This document shows positions 1-10,526 of a stretch of DNA of 64,000 nt, one piece after another. The position numbers were made by a program, and so were the translations under genes. The number at the start of each line of letters is the position of its first letter. Position 1 is the first letter of the stretch. This DNA comes from Vandiemenella viatica (taxonomy: Eukaryota; Arthropoda; Insecta; Orthoptera; Morabidae), in contig JARYHS010013630.1 in NCBI GenBank assembly GCA_031002005.1, forward strand, positions 241,621,539 to 241,685,538, given 5' to 3'. Under the pieces are notes generated by a model. The model saw only the letters and a program-made list of their open reading frames with translations. It made no database searches and was not told where the DNA came from.

Positions 1-1257
1 CATATCTCCAACACTCCCACAGTTACCAAAATTCGGCCAATGTTGTGATTGATGGGTGACTCTGTGTGACTACCACAAACAAACGCCAGTGATCTGTGAT
101 AGATAATTTTCGCTGAAAAGTGATACACCATTCCAGATGCTTCTTTGGTAGAAATATGAATTTGCCGCAGGTCGACCACTTTCACCCCCCTTAACTCCCA
201 CACCCCCATAGCTACCGACATCTAACAACCATAGTGCATGACAGTAAACACAATTATACTACCATACACAGACACCAATGCTCTATGCCTTGTATTTGTG
301 GCAGAAAAGTGACATATGCGTAGACACATTTTTTCATCGAAATACGAAAATATCTTTGATCGGCCACTTTCAATCACTATATCTCCCACACTACCACAGT
401 TACTGAAATTCAGCCGATGTTGTGATCGAAAGGTGACTCTGTGTTACTAACACACACAAACGCCAGTGATCTGCGATAGATAGTTTTCTCTGAAAAGTGA
501 TACACCATTCCAGATGCATCTTTGGTAGAAATATGAAATTGCCGTAGGTTGATCACTTTCAACCCCCATAGCTACTGACATCTAACAACCATAGTTTACG
601 AAAGGAGATACGATTCTACTACCACACGCAAACACCAATGGTCTATGCTATGTAGTTGTGGCAGAAAAGTGACATATGCGGAGACACATGTCTTTCGTCA
701 AAACACGAAAATATCCTTGATAGGCCACTTTCAACCACCATATCTCCCACACTACCACAGTTACTGAAATTCGGCCAATGTTGTGATCGAAAGGTGACTC
801 TGTGTTACCACCACACACAAACGCCAGTGATCTGCGTTAGATAGTTTTCGCTGAAAAGTGATACAGCATGACACATGCTTCTTTGGCAGAAATATGAAAT
901 TGCCGCAGGTCGACCACTTTCAACCCCCATATCTCCCACACCCCCATAGCTACCAACATCAAACAACCACAGTGCACGTCAGGAGACATGATTCTACTAC
1001 CACACACAAACACCAATGGTCTATGCTATATAGTTGTGGAAGGAAAGAGTAGTATAAGAAGACACAAATTTTTGGTCGAAATATGAAAACGCCCTGCATT
1101 GGCCAACTTTAATCAACATATCTCCCACATCCCCACAGCTATCGACATTTGGCCAACGTTGTGCTACTTCCACACACAAAGACCAGCGATCTGTGATTGG
1201 TAGTGGTGGCTAAAAAGTGAAATATATGAAAACACACGTCTATATATATATATAAGA
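1..1257 (+). repeat. Tandem-unit mobile repeat, copy 1 (5' end outside window)
   Basis: Alternating half-units of about 180 bp (A and B) form a repeat of about 360-380 bp. Unit A carries a motif like AGTTACCGAAATTCGGCCA; unit B carries GCTACCGACATCTAACAAC. Both begin CATATCTCCCACAC and contain CACACACAAACACCA. The array finishes with a distinct terminal unit, from about 1120, whose end runs into a TA microsatellite and then abuts LINE sequence at 1258. The same terminal unit closes the copies ending near 11582 and 12727. Short open frames here are by-products of low-stop repeat sequence, not genes. Confidence 0.85.
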
Positions 1258-3176
1258 TTATGTCATCTGCAAACAATCTATCTTCTGACACTAAACCATT
1301 AACACTATCATTCATTAGAATAACTAATAACAATGGTCCCAATACACTACCCTGTGGGACTTCCATGTTCACTTCTACTGTTATTGCATTTCCCACCCTA
1401 ACGTTTTGCTTTCTACCTTTTAGGAATTCTTCCACCCAGCAAATCACCTTTTTATCAGCTCCAATAGTTTTTACCTTATTTATCACCATTTCATTGCTCA
1501 CTCTGTCAAAGGCCTTTGAAAGATCTAGAGCCACACTATCAACTTGACCTCCCCTGTCCATTTCATCAGAAATACCTTGCATATATCCTACTGAGATTCA
1601 CATGAATATCCTTGTCGAAAGCCATAGTGCCGACTTGAAAACCATTTACTTTCCTCACAGACACCTCTAATATGGTTGCATATTAATTTCTCCATTACTT
1701 TACCCACCACTGATTTCAAACTGATTGGCCTATAGTTCTCAACCCTGTTTGTCACTCATTCTTTATGGACCGGTACTACTATCACGCTTTTCTGGTCATC
1801 TGGTAAGCAACAAGTATCCAGACTCAATTTAAATAATGTTTCAAGGTAAGGTACAATGTTCCTACTATCTTCAAGAAATCTGTAGTAATATTATCAACAC
1901 CAGCCCCTTTATGCTTTTTTAGATTCCTTAGTTCCTTCATGATTTCTTCATATTTGATTTAAAATTTTCTAATCTGCTGCCCTCCAACTGTGCAGATAGG
2001 CTCATTTCCAGATATAATTCCTGAATTATTGTCCCTAATGAACCAGTTACTCAATAACTCTGCCTTTCTTAAATCCCCCGTTACTTCTTCTCCATCCTTA
2101 TCTATAATTGTCTCAATACCTCCTCTTCCCCTCAGTTTCCTGATATAGCTATAGAAAATATCTAGATGCATCAGTCAGAGGTCGCCCTGCACCGATAATA
2201 TTCTTCATAAACTCATCCTTAGCCTGTTTCTTTGACATTATTCATTACTTTATTACTTGTTTCATGACCTCTCTACTGCCTTGCTGTTTCTTAACTCTGT
2301 TATGTTCTCGTCTCACCAATCTCTTTAACCCCCTCACCTCCCTGTTAAAGTATGAAGGTTCTGCACTTCTCTTAATTCTCTGTTTTGGAATAAACATTTC
2401 TTCACCCTTTCTTATCATTTCCTGGAACTCTTCCCACTTTGTCACCACTGAAATTGTAACATTCTTCCATTTAATAAAATTAACCCTGAAGTATCTTTTC
2501 AGTTCCAAGATTTGTGCCTTTTTATTGTTGTATCTATTTCCCCCTTCAATTCTGGCAACTGTTTTACTGGATCCCCTTATATCCATCAGAACTGCATTAT
2601 GATCACTTATTCCTTTGGTTACTTGACACCCGATTAGGTTATCATCCGGCTTTATTAGGAAAATATCCAAAATGTTTTGTCCCCTTGTTTTCTGCTCGAC
2701 CACCTGTGTAAAACCTCCTTCCCTTACTAAGGTATTTGCAAATCTCTGTACCTTAGTGTTATTAATATTATTTCATACCCAGTCTACACCCTGGTAGGTT
2801 CAAATCCCTACCAATGATGACCATTTTATGCTCACTTCTGAACTCTGAATATGAATTTAGTTTCTCCCCAAGAGACTCATCTTTATCATTCATTTTTCCA
2901 CTATGGTAAGTAGCCAACACCCTCACCTTTTTCTTTTTTATTTCTCCATAAGTCTACCACAAGTAACTCATGGTCATGATCTCAAAACACCAGTGAACTG
3001 TAGTAGTCTTTGCTGACCAGAATGAATACCCCTCCCCCAGTTGCTCCTCTGTCTCTGTGGTACACTCTGCAACCATTGGGAAAAACCTCATTGTCTAGTA
3101 CTCCTTCTTTTAACCAGGACTCTACCCCTATAACTTCTTGAGGTTCATGTATCTCAATTAGGTTTGCAAATTTCAG
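1258..3176 (-). mobile_element. LINE relic (family B, CR1/L2-like), endonuclease to reverse transcriptase
   Basis: Decayed non-LTR retrotransposon on the minus strand. From 3176 downward it encodes the start of an AP endonuclease (KFANLIE, then GVESWLKEG and GGGVFILVSK), the end of that domain at about 2703-2560 (NILDIFLIKPDDN, ISDHNAVLMDI), a linker, and reverse transcriptase motifs at 1582-1258 (VALDLSKAFDRV, PQGSVLGPLL, FADDI). Frames are broken in several places, so it cannot encode a working protein. It ends at the FADD box, where the tandem-unit repeat begins, suggesting that repeat inserted there or that the join is a breakpoint. Clade assignment rests on motif style only. Confidence 0.85.
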
Positions 3177-3619
3177 ATGAATTGGACAAGGGAGGCCAAG
3201 TTTATAGTGTGGCACTAGATCTTTCTAAGGCATTTGACAGAGTGAGCCATAAAATGGTTTTAAACAAACTGAAATCTATTGGATTGGATGAAGTTACTTG
3301 CTGGGTAGAGGAATTCTTAAAAGCCTGAAAGCAAAGTGTTAGAGTAGAAAATATGTTATCAAAAGAGGAGGAAGTAAATATGGGAGTGCCATAGTGAAGT
3401 GTATTGGGACCGTTTGTGTTCATTATTCTAATGAATGACTGTGTTGATGGTTTACGGTCAGTCTAGTTGTTTTGCAGATGATATAATGGTGTACAATAGG
3501 GTGAAAAAAGTTGATGATTGTGAACAGTTGTAGGGTTACCTGGTTATAATATCTAAATGTGTAGGTCAGTGTGAAATGAAGATAAACACCAAGAAGCGTC
3601 AACATTTTAGTTACACGCA

Positions 3620-3677
<58 letters not shown>

Positions 3678-4430
3678 AAAAAACATGGACAGAAGAGAGA
3701 AAACTTGCCTTCAGTAAACGGATGCAAGAATACTGGAATGGCAAAAGAAACTCGGACAGAAAATGACTACGTTTTGCGTGATCTGTATAGGTCTATTCGA
3801 ATAAAATAAAAAAAACAAAAAACAAAAAAACTAAAGGTTAAGTATGATTATAGGGTGGGGTCTGATTGCTTGTTGAAAGGTTAAAGTGTAAATATCTTGT
3901 CATAATGTTTGATAACAAACTCAATTAGGCAGAGCACATTGGGCAGGTGGTAGGAAAAGGTACAAAATCTTTCACCTACTGGCGAGGGTGATGAGAGGAT
4001 GTACCAAAGAAGTTAGGGAGTTGGGTTACAAAACTTTTGTCAGACCATTGGTTGAATATGGTGGTGTAGTTTGGGACTCACATCTTGGTTGTCAAATACA
4101 GGAGTTGGAAGGTGCACAAAGAAGAGCAACTAGAATTTTTTGTGCAAATTATTGTCGCTGGAGGAAAGGAGGAATGTGAAGAGAGTGCTGGCAATGTATG
4201 GGGCATGAAGGGATATTGGTAAAAAAAAATCAGAAATAGTGGATGGAAGGGAAAATGTGATCATGACCACAAGCTTCCACTCGATTTCATTGATAAGTGT
4301 GTGAGGAATTGTTTTTATCTTTTGTTGGTAAGGGTGTCAGGGATTAGAACAAATTACCTAGTGAAGACATGAATAATTTACAAAAAGCGATTAAGAAATT
4401 TTAAATTTGTAAATCAGAAAAGTAAATGGG
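3176..4430 (+). mobile_element. LINE relic (family B), reverse transcriptase to 3' end, plus orientation
   Basis: A second copy of the family-B LINE, reading the other way. It begins at the reverse transcriptase region (DELDKGGQV, VALDLSKAFDRVSHKM, WVEEFLKA) and continues through a C-terminal segment at 3988-4179 (YKTFVRPLVEYGGVVW, ELEGAQRRATRIF) into the 3' UTR. Stops and frameshifts are numerous, and the PQGSVLGP box is damaged. About 210 bp at 3621-3834 is a later insertion. The reverse transcriptase region clearly differs from the minus-strand copy at 1258-1582, so these look like separate copies rather than one folded element. Confidence 0.82.
3621..3834 (+). mobile_element. 5'-truncated LINE-A tail preceded by a 55-A run
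   Basis: An uninterrupted run of 55 adenines (3621-3675) is followed by about 110 bp that is the inverse of 12745-12870, the C-terminus and 3' UTR of the RTE-like LINE A. Both copies encode versions of ENLPSVNGCKNTGMAK. The fragment ends in an A-rich tract near 3810-3834 and sits inside the family-B LINE. The 3' A-rich end fits target-primed insertion. The leading A run is unexplained. Confidence 0.6.
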
Positions 4431-4439
4431 GGAGGTATA

Positions 4440-4720
4440 TAACATTCCAATTATAAAAGAAAATTTATGTAGGTAACAATGGAAGGAAAGAACTGCCATG
4501 AGGCAATATTTATATGGAAAGGACAGATAAAATACACCCAACTCACCAAAGTAGAAGGGAGAAGGGCACCAACAACACAAAACAACACACAAACACAGAA
4601 AATACAATATTTTGGGTTAAATTCTATGTCAAGTTAAAAGAATTGGCTGAGGTCATGCAAGACTTGTGTTTGATGCAGCCACTCGTAGAATAATATATAT
4701 GAAAAGGGGTAATTATATGA
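4440..4720 (+). repeat. Interspersed repeat H (CCAAAGTTGAAGG family)
   Basis: Member of a short non-coding repeat seen at least eight times in the window: here, near 20810-20940, 23100-23480, 23608-23917, 33855-33935, 37140-37310, 45350-45600, 58900-59130 and 61373-61562. Shared features are a CACCAAAGTTGA-like block, ACACAAACACAGAAAATACAATATTT, and a TTAAACCTTATTC-like block followed by GAG or AAG. No open frame and no clear target duplication. Could be a SINE or a foldback family; class not determined. Confidence 0.55.
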
Positions 4721-4721
4721 C

Positions 4722-5130
4722 CAGGGGAATCGGCACTGGAGCCTTAGCTCTATCACAATTAAAATTAATAATAGACAGTAGGAGTGTGAAGAGAGTGCTG
4801 GGACTGTAAAAGGAGTATATTGGTAATGATTATTTGGGAGGATATTGTTAGGAGAATTAGGAATAATGCATAAAAGGTAAAAGGTAATCATGACTGTAAT
4901 ATGACACTCAATTTCAGGCCTAATGAAGTAGAAAATTTTTCTTTTGAACTTAAGGCTGTCAGAAATTGAACTATGTTACCAAGAGAAGGGCTGTATAATT
5001 TACTAAAATAATTTAAAATTGAAATTTATTATGAGGGAAACAGCATTAAGAGAATTTATGATAAAAAAGGAACAAAAAATGGGAAAATAGGTGTAGGGAA
5101 AAACCCAAGAGAGTAGATTCTCTATCTCAA
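4722..5130 (+). mobile_element. LINE-B 3' terminus and a second 3'-UTR fragment
   Basis: 4722-4770 matches the extreme 3' end of LINE B: a GGGAAATTGCCACTGGAGC-like block, a short stem, then CAATTAAAATTAA. From about 4780 a second 3'-UTR copy begins (GTGTGAAGAGAGTGCTGG), parallel to 4155-4430 and to 50285-50600. Non-coding remnants. Confidence 0.6.
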
Positions 5131-5193
5131 TTAGATTAAATTACACTAAATAAGGTAATTGAACATTCTAATTCTCACTATGTAAAAAAATAC

Positions 5194-5393
5194 CTTTTGT
5201 ACTGTTGCAGCAAAATGTCTTTTGATTGGCTATCAGCAAAAAGATCAAGACAAAAGTCAGCTGTCTGCCTTAGAAGAAAAATATCTCCAGAGTTCAATGC
5301 TTCTGTCACTGTTTTGAAAGCTGAGCTGCAGAAGTTCAGAATTTCACCCTCAGGAATGTCACCAGCCTTTAGAATACTCATCATCTTAAAAGC
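5194..5393 (-). CDS. CIP2A: CIP2A-like gene, downstream exon (66 codons plus 2 nt)
   Basis: This is the third recognised exon. Acceptor TTATTCAG precedes AFKMMSIL, and the exon ends at AAAAG|GTATTT. It starts in phase 0, matching the end of the middle exon, and leaves two bases of a split codon. The joined sequence IRVQ-AFKMMSILKAG parallels VVVFALSILSSL of remembered CIP2A. Further on, AFKTVTEALNSGD matches a TFQLIFNILINGD-like segment, and a DLF..SQSKDILLQQY stretch matches the next helix pair. The intron separating it from the middle exon is 29,103 bp. The remaining downstream exons, including the coiled-coil half typical of the family, must lie beyond base 1. Confidence 0.75.
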
Positions 5394-5394
5394 C

Positions 5395-6597
5395 TGAATA
5401 AGATTTTTAAAGTTACATTACCTAAAATGAGGATAAGTTTACGAACTATGATACTAAACAAAGGTACTGACTATCTAGCAGAGATAATGTCTGTAACTAT
5501 TAATAAACAATCTAAGTAATACACTAAAAACATGAATAAAAGTTAAATGTCTTCATTTGTTTATTGTTTTGGTCATATTTCTAATAAAAATTATCCTTTA
5601 AAAATTATTCCATTTTCATTTATCACTCAAAAATCTACACATGACATTTATCATTTAACAACAATTGCTTATATTTTTCAACATACTCCTTATTTAGTCA
5701 TCTTTTTCAGTAAACTTGTTCTGTTGTAAATAAACATTTTGTGAAGAGATAAACTATCTTGGGTTGGAAGGATAGATGCTGTCATTAGATTTAACCATGT
5801 CTTGTTTTTCTTTCTCTGATAGTTATGACACTAATAAATTATAATTTCAAAGTTCTGCCCTTAAGGTAGTTGCCAGATCCCTTAACTTCTACTAAATGGT
5901 TTTCCACTGCACGGATCAACAGTTAGAATATATGGTAGTCTATTGTTAGAAAATTTTTATACCAGAAACCAATTATCAATGAATTTATTTTGAATTACTG
6001 CTGTTATCATGGAAACAATAGAATATTTAATAAAAATGTTTATGAGACTTTGAGTCTATTTGAAGATTGCAGATTATTCTTCAAACAAATGCATGTTCAC
6101 CAAATGACATCACTTAGGGAAGCTTGTAGCAAATGTTTGCACCCAAAATGTTTCTAGCTTCTATTTGTACCAGAAAATATTCTATAAACCACAACTGCAT
6201 CTTTTGTCAATAATTCTATGTCCAGTATTGCAATACCATCCCACCAACTGCTGCGGAATACACATGCACAACTCAAACTCTGTTCACCAACTGCTATGCA
6301 GATTTCCTATTCCCTGTTGTAGTCTTGCCTCAGAACTGTCCAGAATAATGATGAACCTCCATGGTGAAACACTTTTCTAGTGCAAAATGCTAAAATTACA
6401 TATGTAAGAATGGAGACTTTCCAGGTGTATAACAGCAACGAAGTCTTTTCGGGTTTACTGCAAGATTGTGCTGTGATAATTTTCACAATAATATTCAGCG
6501 GTACACTCATGAAGACTTGATTACTAGAATTACAAGTTCTCATGGTACCAAAAATCTAATGCATATTTACCAAAATTTTGGGTTTCATAGATTAAAT
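5395..6597. other. Intron sequence without recognised features
   Basis: About 1.2 kb of AT-rich intronic DNA upstream of the 5194-5393 exon. It holds only short chance open frames and no match to the repeats elsewhere in the window. Nothing further can be supported. Confidence 0.5.
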
Positions 6598-7159
6598 TAT
6601 TTGGTCGAAATATGAAAATATCCTTGATCGACCAATTTCAACCACCATATCTCCCACACTCCCACAGTTACCAAAATTCGGCCATTATTGTGAACGATGG
6701 GTGACTCTATGCTACTACCACACACAAACACCAGTGATCTGCGCTAGAGTTTTGGCTGGAAAGTGATACACCATGACACCCCCAATACGTCTTTGGTAGA
6801 AATATAAAAGAGCCACAGGTCATCCAGTTTCAACCACCATATCTCCTACACCCCCATACCTACCAACATCTAACCACCATTGCGCATGATGGAAAACACG
6901 ATACTACATCACACACAAAAATCAATGGTCTACGCTATGTAATTGTGGCAGCAAAGTGACATATACGAAGACACATGTCTTTGGTCGAAATACGAAAATA
7001 TCCTTGATCGGCCTCTTTCAACCACCATATCTCCCACACTACCACAGTCACCAAAATTCGGCCAATGTTGTGACTGATGGGTGACTCTGTGCTACTACCA
7101 CACACAAACACCAGTGATCTGCGCTAGATAGTTTTGGCTGAAAAGTGATACACCATGAC
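6598..7159 (+). repeat. Tandem-unit mobile repeat, copy 2, left part
   Basis: A 5'-truncated copy beginning inside a unit at TTTGGTCGAAATATGAAAAT. It contains alternating A and B half-units as in 1-1257 and is interrupted at 7160 by a hAT element. The unit sequence resumes at 10527 exactly where it stopped (GATACACCATGAC then ACATACG), so 6598-7159 and 10527-11582 were once continuous. Confidence 0.85.
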
Positions 7160-7252
7160 TAAGGCCCAGATATATATGCACTTAAAACACCTAAAATATG
7201 TATGCAAATATGTACAAAAAAGTCCTAAAATATGTACTAACAATTAATGAAT

Positions 7253-8284
7253 ACTAGACGACCCGTGCGAAATAAATTTCGCGAATAAAATGCGATGAAT
7301 AGTGAGGTTGAATATAATGTCACCAAGTTCAGTCATTACTCTTTATACTCCTACTTCATTTATCGATTTTGGTTAGATATCCAGGGAGATAAATGGCTCG
7401 ATATACAAAAAACACATTTTAGAAAAAGTGACATTATTGCCCTATAAGGGTCCAATTACGAAAAATTCCTTTCTTAAAATATAATGTTACCATGGCGGAG
7501 ACCTTATTCTTTAATATGATACCTCATTTATCTATATCGGTTAGATATTAAGGGAGATAAATCGCTCGTGACACAAAAATGTGTTATAGAAAAATTCATA
7601 CTTTTTCCCTTTAAGGGTTGAATTACAAACACATTCTTTCTTAAAATACGATGTCACAAAGCTGAGACATTACTCCTCATAACCCTACCTCATTTTTTGA
7701 TTTTGGTTAGATATCCAGGGAGATAAATGGCTCGAGATACAAAAAACGCATTTTAGAAAAAGTGACATTTTTGCCCTATAAGGGTCGAATTACGAAAAAT
7801 TCCTTTCTTAAAATATAATGTTACCATGGCGGAGACCTTATTCTTTATTATGATACCTCATTTATCTATTTTGGTTAGATATTAAGGGAGATAAATCGCT
7901 CGTGACACAAAAACGCATTGCAAAAATATTGATACTTTTGCCCTTTAAGGGTCGAATTCCGAAAACTTTCTGGCTTAATATATGATGTCACTAAAGCGGA
8001 GATCTTAATCTTTAAAGTGATACTTCATAAAACGGTTTCAGATAGGTATCCAGGGAGATAACTGACTCGTAACACAGAAAACAGCATTTTTTAAAAAAAA
8101 AAAATACATTTTGGCCCTTTAAGGGTCGAATTTCGAAAACTTTCTTGCTTAAAATACGATTTAACCAAAGTGGAGACCATAAGCTTTAAAATGACACCTC
8201 ATTCATTGATTTCGGTTAAGTATGAAGGAAGATATAGGCTTGTGACAAAAAAATACCTTATAGAAATAATATATATGATGATGC
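7253..8284 (+). mobile_element. CTAG-headed element of 167-bp tandem units, copy 1
   Basis: Starts ACTAGACGACCCGTGCGAAA and contains about six tandem units marked by GGTTAGATAT(C/T)..GGGAGATAAAT at about 7371, 7539, 7705, 7873, 8034 and 8214, a spacing of 165-168 bp except the last. Neighbouring units alternate (CCAGGG versus TAAGGG), so the recent unit of duplication is a dimer of about 334 bp. The tail is AT-rich, ending near ATATATGATGATG. It is flanked by a 17-bp imperfect duplication: 7236-7252 and 8285-8301 share ACTAACAATTAA-GAA (15 of 17). Such a long duplication fits target-primed retroposition. No open frame, so non-autonomous if mobile. Confidence 0.8.
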
Positions 8285-8350
8285 ACTAACAATTAAAGAA
8301 CATTCATTAACAATTAAAGAATATACACTTTTCAAATTATTTATTATATG

Positions 8351-9830
8351 TCAACTCACTGATATACATGTTTCATTCCTTACAAAATGAAGAATCGCAA
8401 TATGTCTTTCAATGTTTTCAGGGGTCAGAGATTTTCTATTGTTAGGCAAAATTAATTTATAAGCCAAAAATGATTGTTACACGTCAATGGACGCTATTGG
8501 GCAATACTTGTACAATGGTGCTGACTCTTCGGAACATTCATCTGGCAAAGATTGTGTGACTCCACTTAAATACTTGTTAATTGATTGAATATTTTTCAGT
8601 CCTTGGTTTGAGTCCAACATCCTGCTGAGTTTATTACCAGGGACGGCATTTAAAGAAGAATTTGTTTTGTGAAGCAACTGAATAGAGTCGTGAAAGGGTG
8701 CACCACTAGTTTCTAGACCCTTAATAGCCTTATAAAGTGACGAATAGTGTTCATGGATGAAACTGATATTTCGATATACAGTATCATTATCAAATGCACA
8801 CTTTGCTTCACGAACACATGCAGAACGCTCATCATCAACAATACTTGTGACTACATCTTTCACTTCATGGAAGGTGTCCTGGTAGAACAGCATTGCACAC
8901 AACCAAGTTCCCCATCTAGTGAGAACAGGTTCTGGTGGAAGAGGGATCTCAGGCAGATGATCCTTATAAAACTGTACATGATCTGGTGCTTTTAGGAACA
9001 CTTTTTTGACACTTGAAATTACTTTGTTAACTGAAGGAAATACAGAACATATCTCTTCTGCAATACGATGTAATCCATGCACCAAACATGTAACATGGAT
9101 AAGATTGGGCAAAAATACTCGAAGCGACTGACCAGATTTAAATATATATGAAGCTGCGTCTGTGATTAAAACACAAAACTTGTAATAATCACTCTCCAAT
9201 TCAGTAGGCCACAGAAGTCGCAGGGAATCATTTACAAATCTTGAAACTGTACTGTGGTTGGCTTTCTCTAACATTTTGGTTGAAAGTAATTGATGGCTTC
9301 TGGGTTCTTCTTGACATAATTTGACCACTATAAAGTTCACTACGTATCGACCACATGAATCAGTTGTTTCATCTACCGATATACAGATACAGTTCCCTCC
9401 TATATCAGACCTGAATTAAATCCAGGACAGAAGAGTATAGAGAATGCAAATAATTTTTCCTAATGGTGGATTCATCAGGTATCCTTTGATTAACACAATA
9501 CTTTTGAAGAAATGCTCGTAGATCTGGATCATTCAATTTATGCAGTGGGATGTTGCTGCATACAAAAGCCTTACAAAGGTCAGCAGAGAATGTATTAATT
9601 TGAGACCGTGATACCTGAGTTAAAAGTAGCTGTTGTGTGTTCCCAGTCTTTACTGTTGTCCTGAGATGTACAGCTGTTTTAGAATGCTGTTCAAGTTGAA
9701 TTTTTTTCTCGCATTTTATATTCTTCTCACATATTTGAAAGTACACAACTTCACCATCACTAGAATAGTTGCTGTTGCCTGAAGTCCACCGCTTAATTAA
9801 AAATGATCTTGTGCTTTTTTCCTTAGGCAT
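8351..9830 (-). pseudogene. hAT transposase (CGGBP1-like/DUF659-type), two lesions
   Basis: Starts at ATG 9830 and would end at TGA 8351-8353, about 493 codons. There are two lesions: a frameshift near 9412 between SSVLDLI and RSDIGGN, and TAA at 8477-8479 where hAT proteins usually have the Glu of a V-E-R-S-F box (here SIDV-stop-QSF). Visible order: an N-terminal zinc finger resembling a CGGBP1/BED finger (ICEKNIKCEKK..LEQHSKTAVH) in which the expected first Cys appears to be Phe; ISVDETTD, carrying a catalytic Asp; LITDAASY; HVTCLVHGLHR; TRWGTWL; and the C-terminal dimerisation block. It lies wholly inside the element at 7160-10526. Recent inactivation is inferred from the small number of lesions. 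Confidence 0.88.
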
Positions 9831-10526
9831 TTTTGCAATGAAATTAAAAAAAAAACTTTTCTTAGAACACGATCACTCCTGTCGACACAAACTTTGAGAG
9901 GCTACTGCTTTTTGAAAGGAATGTACATGTGCCTTTAAAAGTATAGAACCCTGAGATCAGGAAGCAATGAATCTATTCCCAGGAAAACTGGTTCATGCTG
10001 CTATTAGGGGAATATTCAGGAAAATAAAACTGCTGGCCTTCCTGCTAGTTGTCGCAAGAACAAACACATGAATATTCCTAGCAGGGACAAATACTTGTGA
10101 CTGTCATCTCTTCAAACAAGAATTTGCCACCCGATGCAGTATAGAGCTATTCTTTGATTTTGCCTCCCCCCTCTTCCTACCCGTGAATGTTGCCGCTCAC
10201 GGCTGTAGAGAAGGTCGCCGCCACACAAATTTTCCATTTACAGCACCTCCAAACATGTCACTGTACGAGTTTGGATCAGGTAGAAAGTTCTCTACATATG
10301 AACGCCAGTATAAGAAAATCCTGTTTACTCCAAGAATTTCACAGATTTACTGCGGTGCCCAAGGATGTCCAACATACAGATCCATTAGTCTATTCAGTTT
10401 CTTCAGAAGTATCGGATATTTCGTTTTGAGATGAAATAAATGCTGAAGTATGCACATATCTTTAGAATATGCACTAATCCTCAAAATATGCATTTGCATT
10501 TGCTTTTTTTTAATATCCGGGCCCTA

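Larger units (their letters stand above)
7160..10526 (-). mobile_element. hAT transposon A, with 8-bp target duplication
   Basis: Complete element. Left end TAAGGCCCAGATAT and right end (inverted) TAGGGCCCGGATAT are imperfect terminal repeats (12 of 14). The 8-bp duplication ACCATGAC is perfect at 7152-7159 and 10527-10534. It inserted into the tandem-unit repeat. A minus-strand transposase pseudogene lies at 8351-9830, and a 167-bp-unit element was later inserted at 7253-8284. Both ends are rich in ATATGCA/ATGTGCA-like words, which may be subterminal transposase-binding sites (inference). Confidence 0.93.

Noticed and set aside
656..1052. Open frames inside the tandem-unit repeat
   Set aside because: The same short frames recur in each unit and change with unit divergence; no domain and no start context.
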